A stretch of DNA of 5,496 nt from the NCBI GenBank assembly GCA_003242605.1, contig QGUZ01000326.1:1-5496 (forward strand), given 5' to 3'. Below, piece by piece: positions 5,338 to 5,496 of the stretch. Source of the stretch: Actinomycetota bacterium. Its GTDB lineage: Bacteria; Actinomycetota; Actinomycetes; Streptosporangiales; Streptosporangiaceae. The notes beneath the pieces are model-generated. The model saw nothing but the letters and a program-made list of their open reading frames with translations. It did no database searches and was not told the origin of the DNA. Position 1 is the first letter of the stretch. Every line of letters begins with the position of its first letter. The position numbers were made by a program, and so were the translations under genes.

Positions 5338-5375
5338 ACGCCCCGCCGTACCCGCGCGGGGGTACGGCGGGGCGT
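5338..5375 (-). terminator. Strong hairpin, probable intrinsic terminator for a minus-strand gene to the right
   Basis: A perfect 16-bp stem: the left arm at 5338-5353 begins ACGCCCC and ends GTACCC, the right arm at 5360-5375 is its exact complement, and the loop is 6 bases (GCGCGG). On the minus strand the stem runs straight into TTTTCG, where the last T pairs in the stem base, so a short U run follows. On the plus strand no T run follows. This favours termination of minus-strand transcription entering from beyond position 5496, which would also insulate murA. Against this, no minus-strand stop codon is present between 5376 and 5496, so the gene it serves must end outside the window. Confidence 0.7.
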
Positions 5376-5496
5376 CGGGCTCGTGGGCGGCCGCGGCGGC
5401 GGGACGCGCGCGGCGCGGGCGCGGGGGAGGCCGGGGCCGACCCCGGCGGCGGTGGCGGGGCGGGGGGGGGCCGCCGGCGCCCGGGGGGGGGCCGGG
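5376..5496. other. Guanine-rich low-complexity window end with two G9 tracts
   Basis: Nearly all bases are G or C with strong G bias on the plus strand. Nine-base G runs lie at 5462-5470 and 5483-5491, with several G4-G5 runs before them. The DNA could form G-quadruplexes, and equally could be a poorly resolved sequence end. No coding signal is visible. Confidence 0.5.

Overview
The window looks like chromosomal DNA of a high-GC Gram-positive actinomycete. G+C is extreme, almost every codon in the three genes ends in G or C, and the one secreted protein is a lipoprotein with long proline/threonine-rich linkers, a common actinobacterial style. A Streptosporangiales-type host is my guess; nothing here fixes the genus.

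Three protein genes fill most of the window, all on the minus strand, so transcription runs right to left. (1) 4643-3378: a 421-residue MurA-type UDP-N-acetylglucosamine 1-carboxyvinyltransferase with all expected catalytic residues, including the fosfomycin-target cysteine, but with a divergent active-site region. (2) 2990-1647: a 447-residue putative transcription regulator, apparently a PrpR_N-like N-terminal region, a degenerate GGDEF-like middle and a C-terminal winged helix. (3) 1312 to beyond position 1: the first 437 residues of a lipoprotein whose mature part contains two related ~95-residue two-cysteine domains joined by a ~130-residue Pro/Thr/Ala/Gly linker. Gene 3 is easily missed because its frame stays open to the window edge; opposite-strand and off-frame reading frames across it are shadows.

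The genes are separated by gaps of 387 and 334 bases, so they are probably separate transcription units. The 334-base gap (1313-1646) holds the clearest regulatory-looking structure: three 12-bp direct repeats and a 9+9 bp inverted repeat just upstream of the lipoprotein ribosome binding site. The 387-base gap (2991-3377) holds a 20-bp near-palindrome and a 6+6 bp inverted repeat. Upstream of murA, 4644-5496 has no convincing gene: a diverged ~80-bp tandem duplication (4711-4870), an island near 50% A+T with dyads and repeats (about 4921-5125) that probably contains the murA promoter, a very GC-rich stretch, a perfect 16-bp-stem hairpin (5338-5375) with a T run on its minus-strand 3' side, and a guanine-rich end with two G9 tracts.

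How the genes work together is inference. An enzyme of the first committed step of peptidoglycan synthesis, a putative ligand-responsive regulator and an exported wall-spanning-type lipoprotein would fit a cell-envelope neighbourhood, but no sequence element proves co-regulation. No mobile element, CRISPR array, rRNA or tRNA was found.
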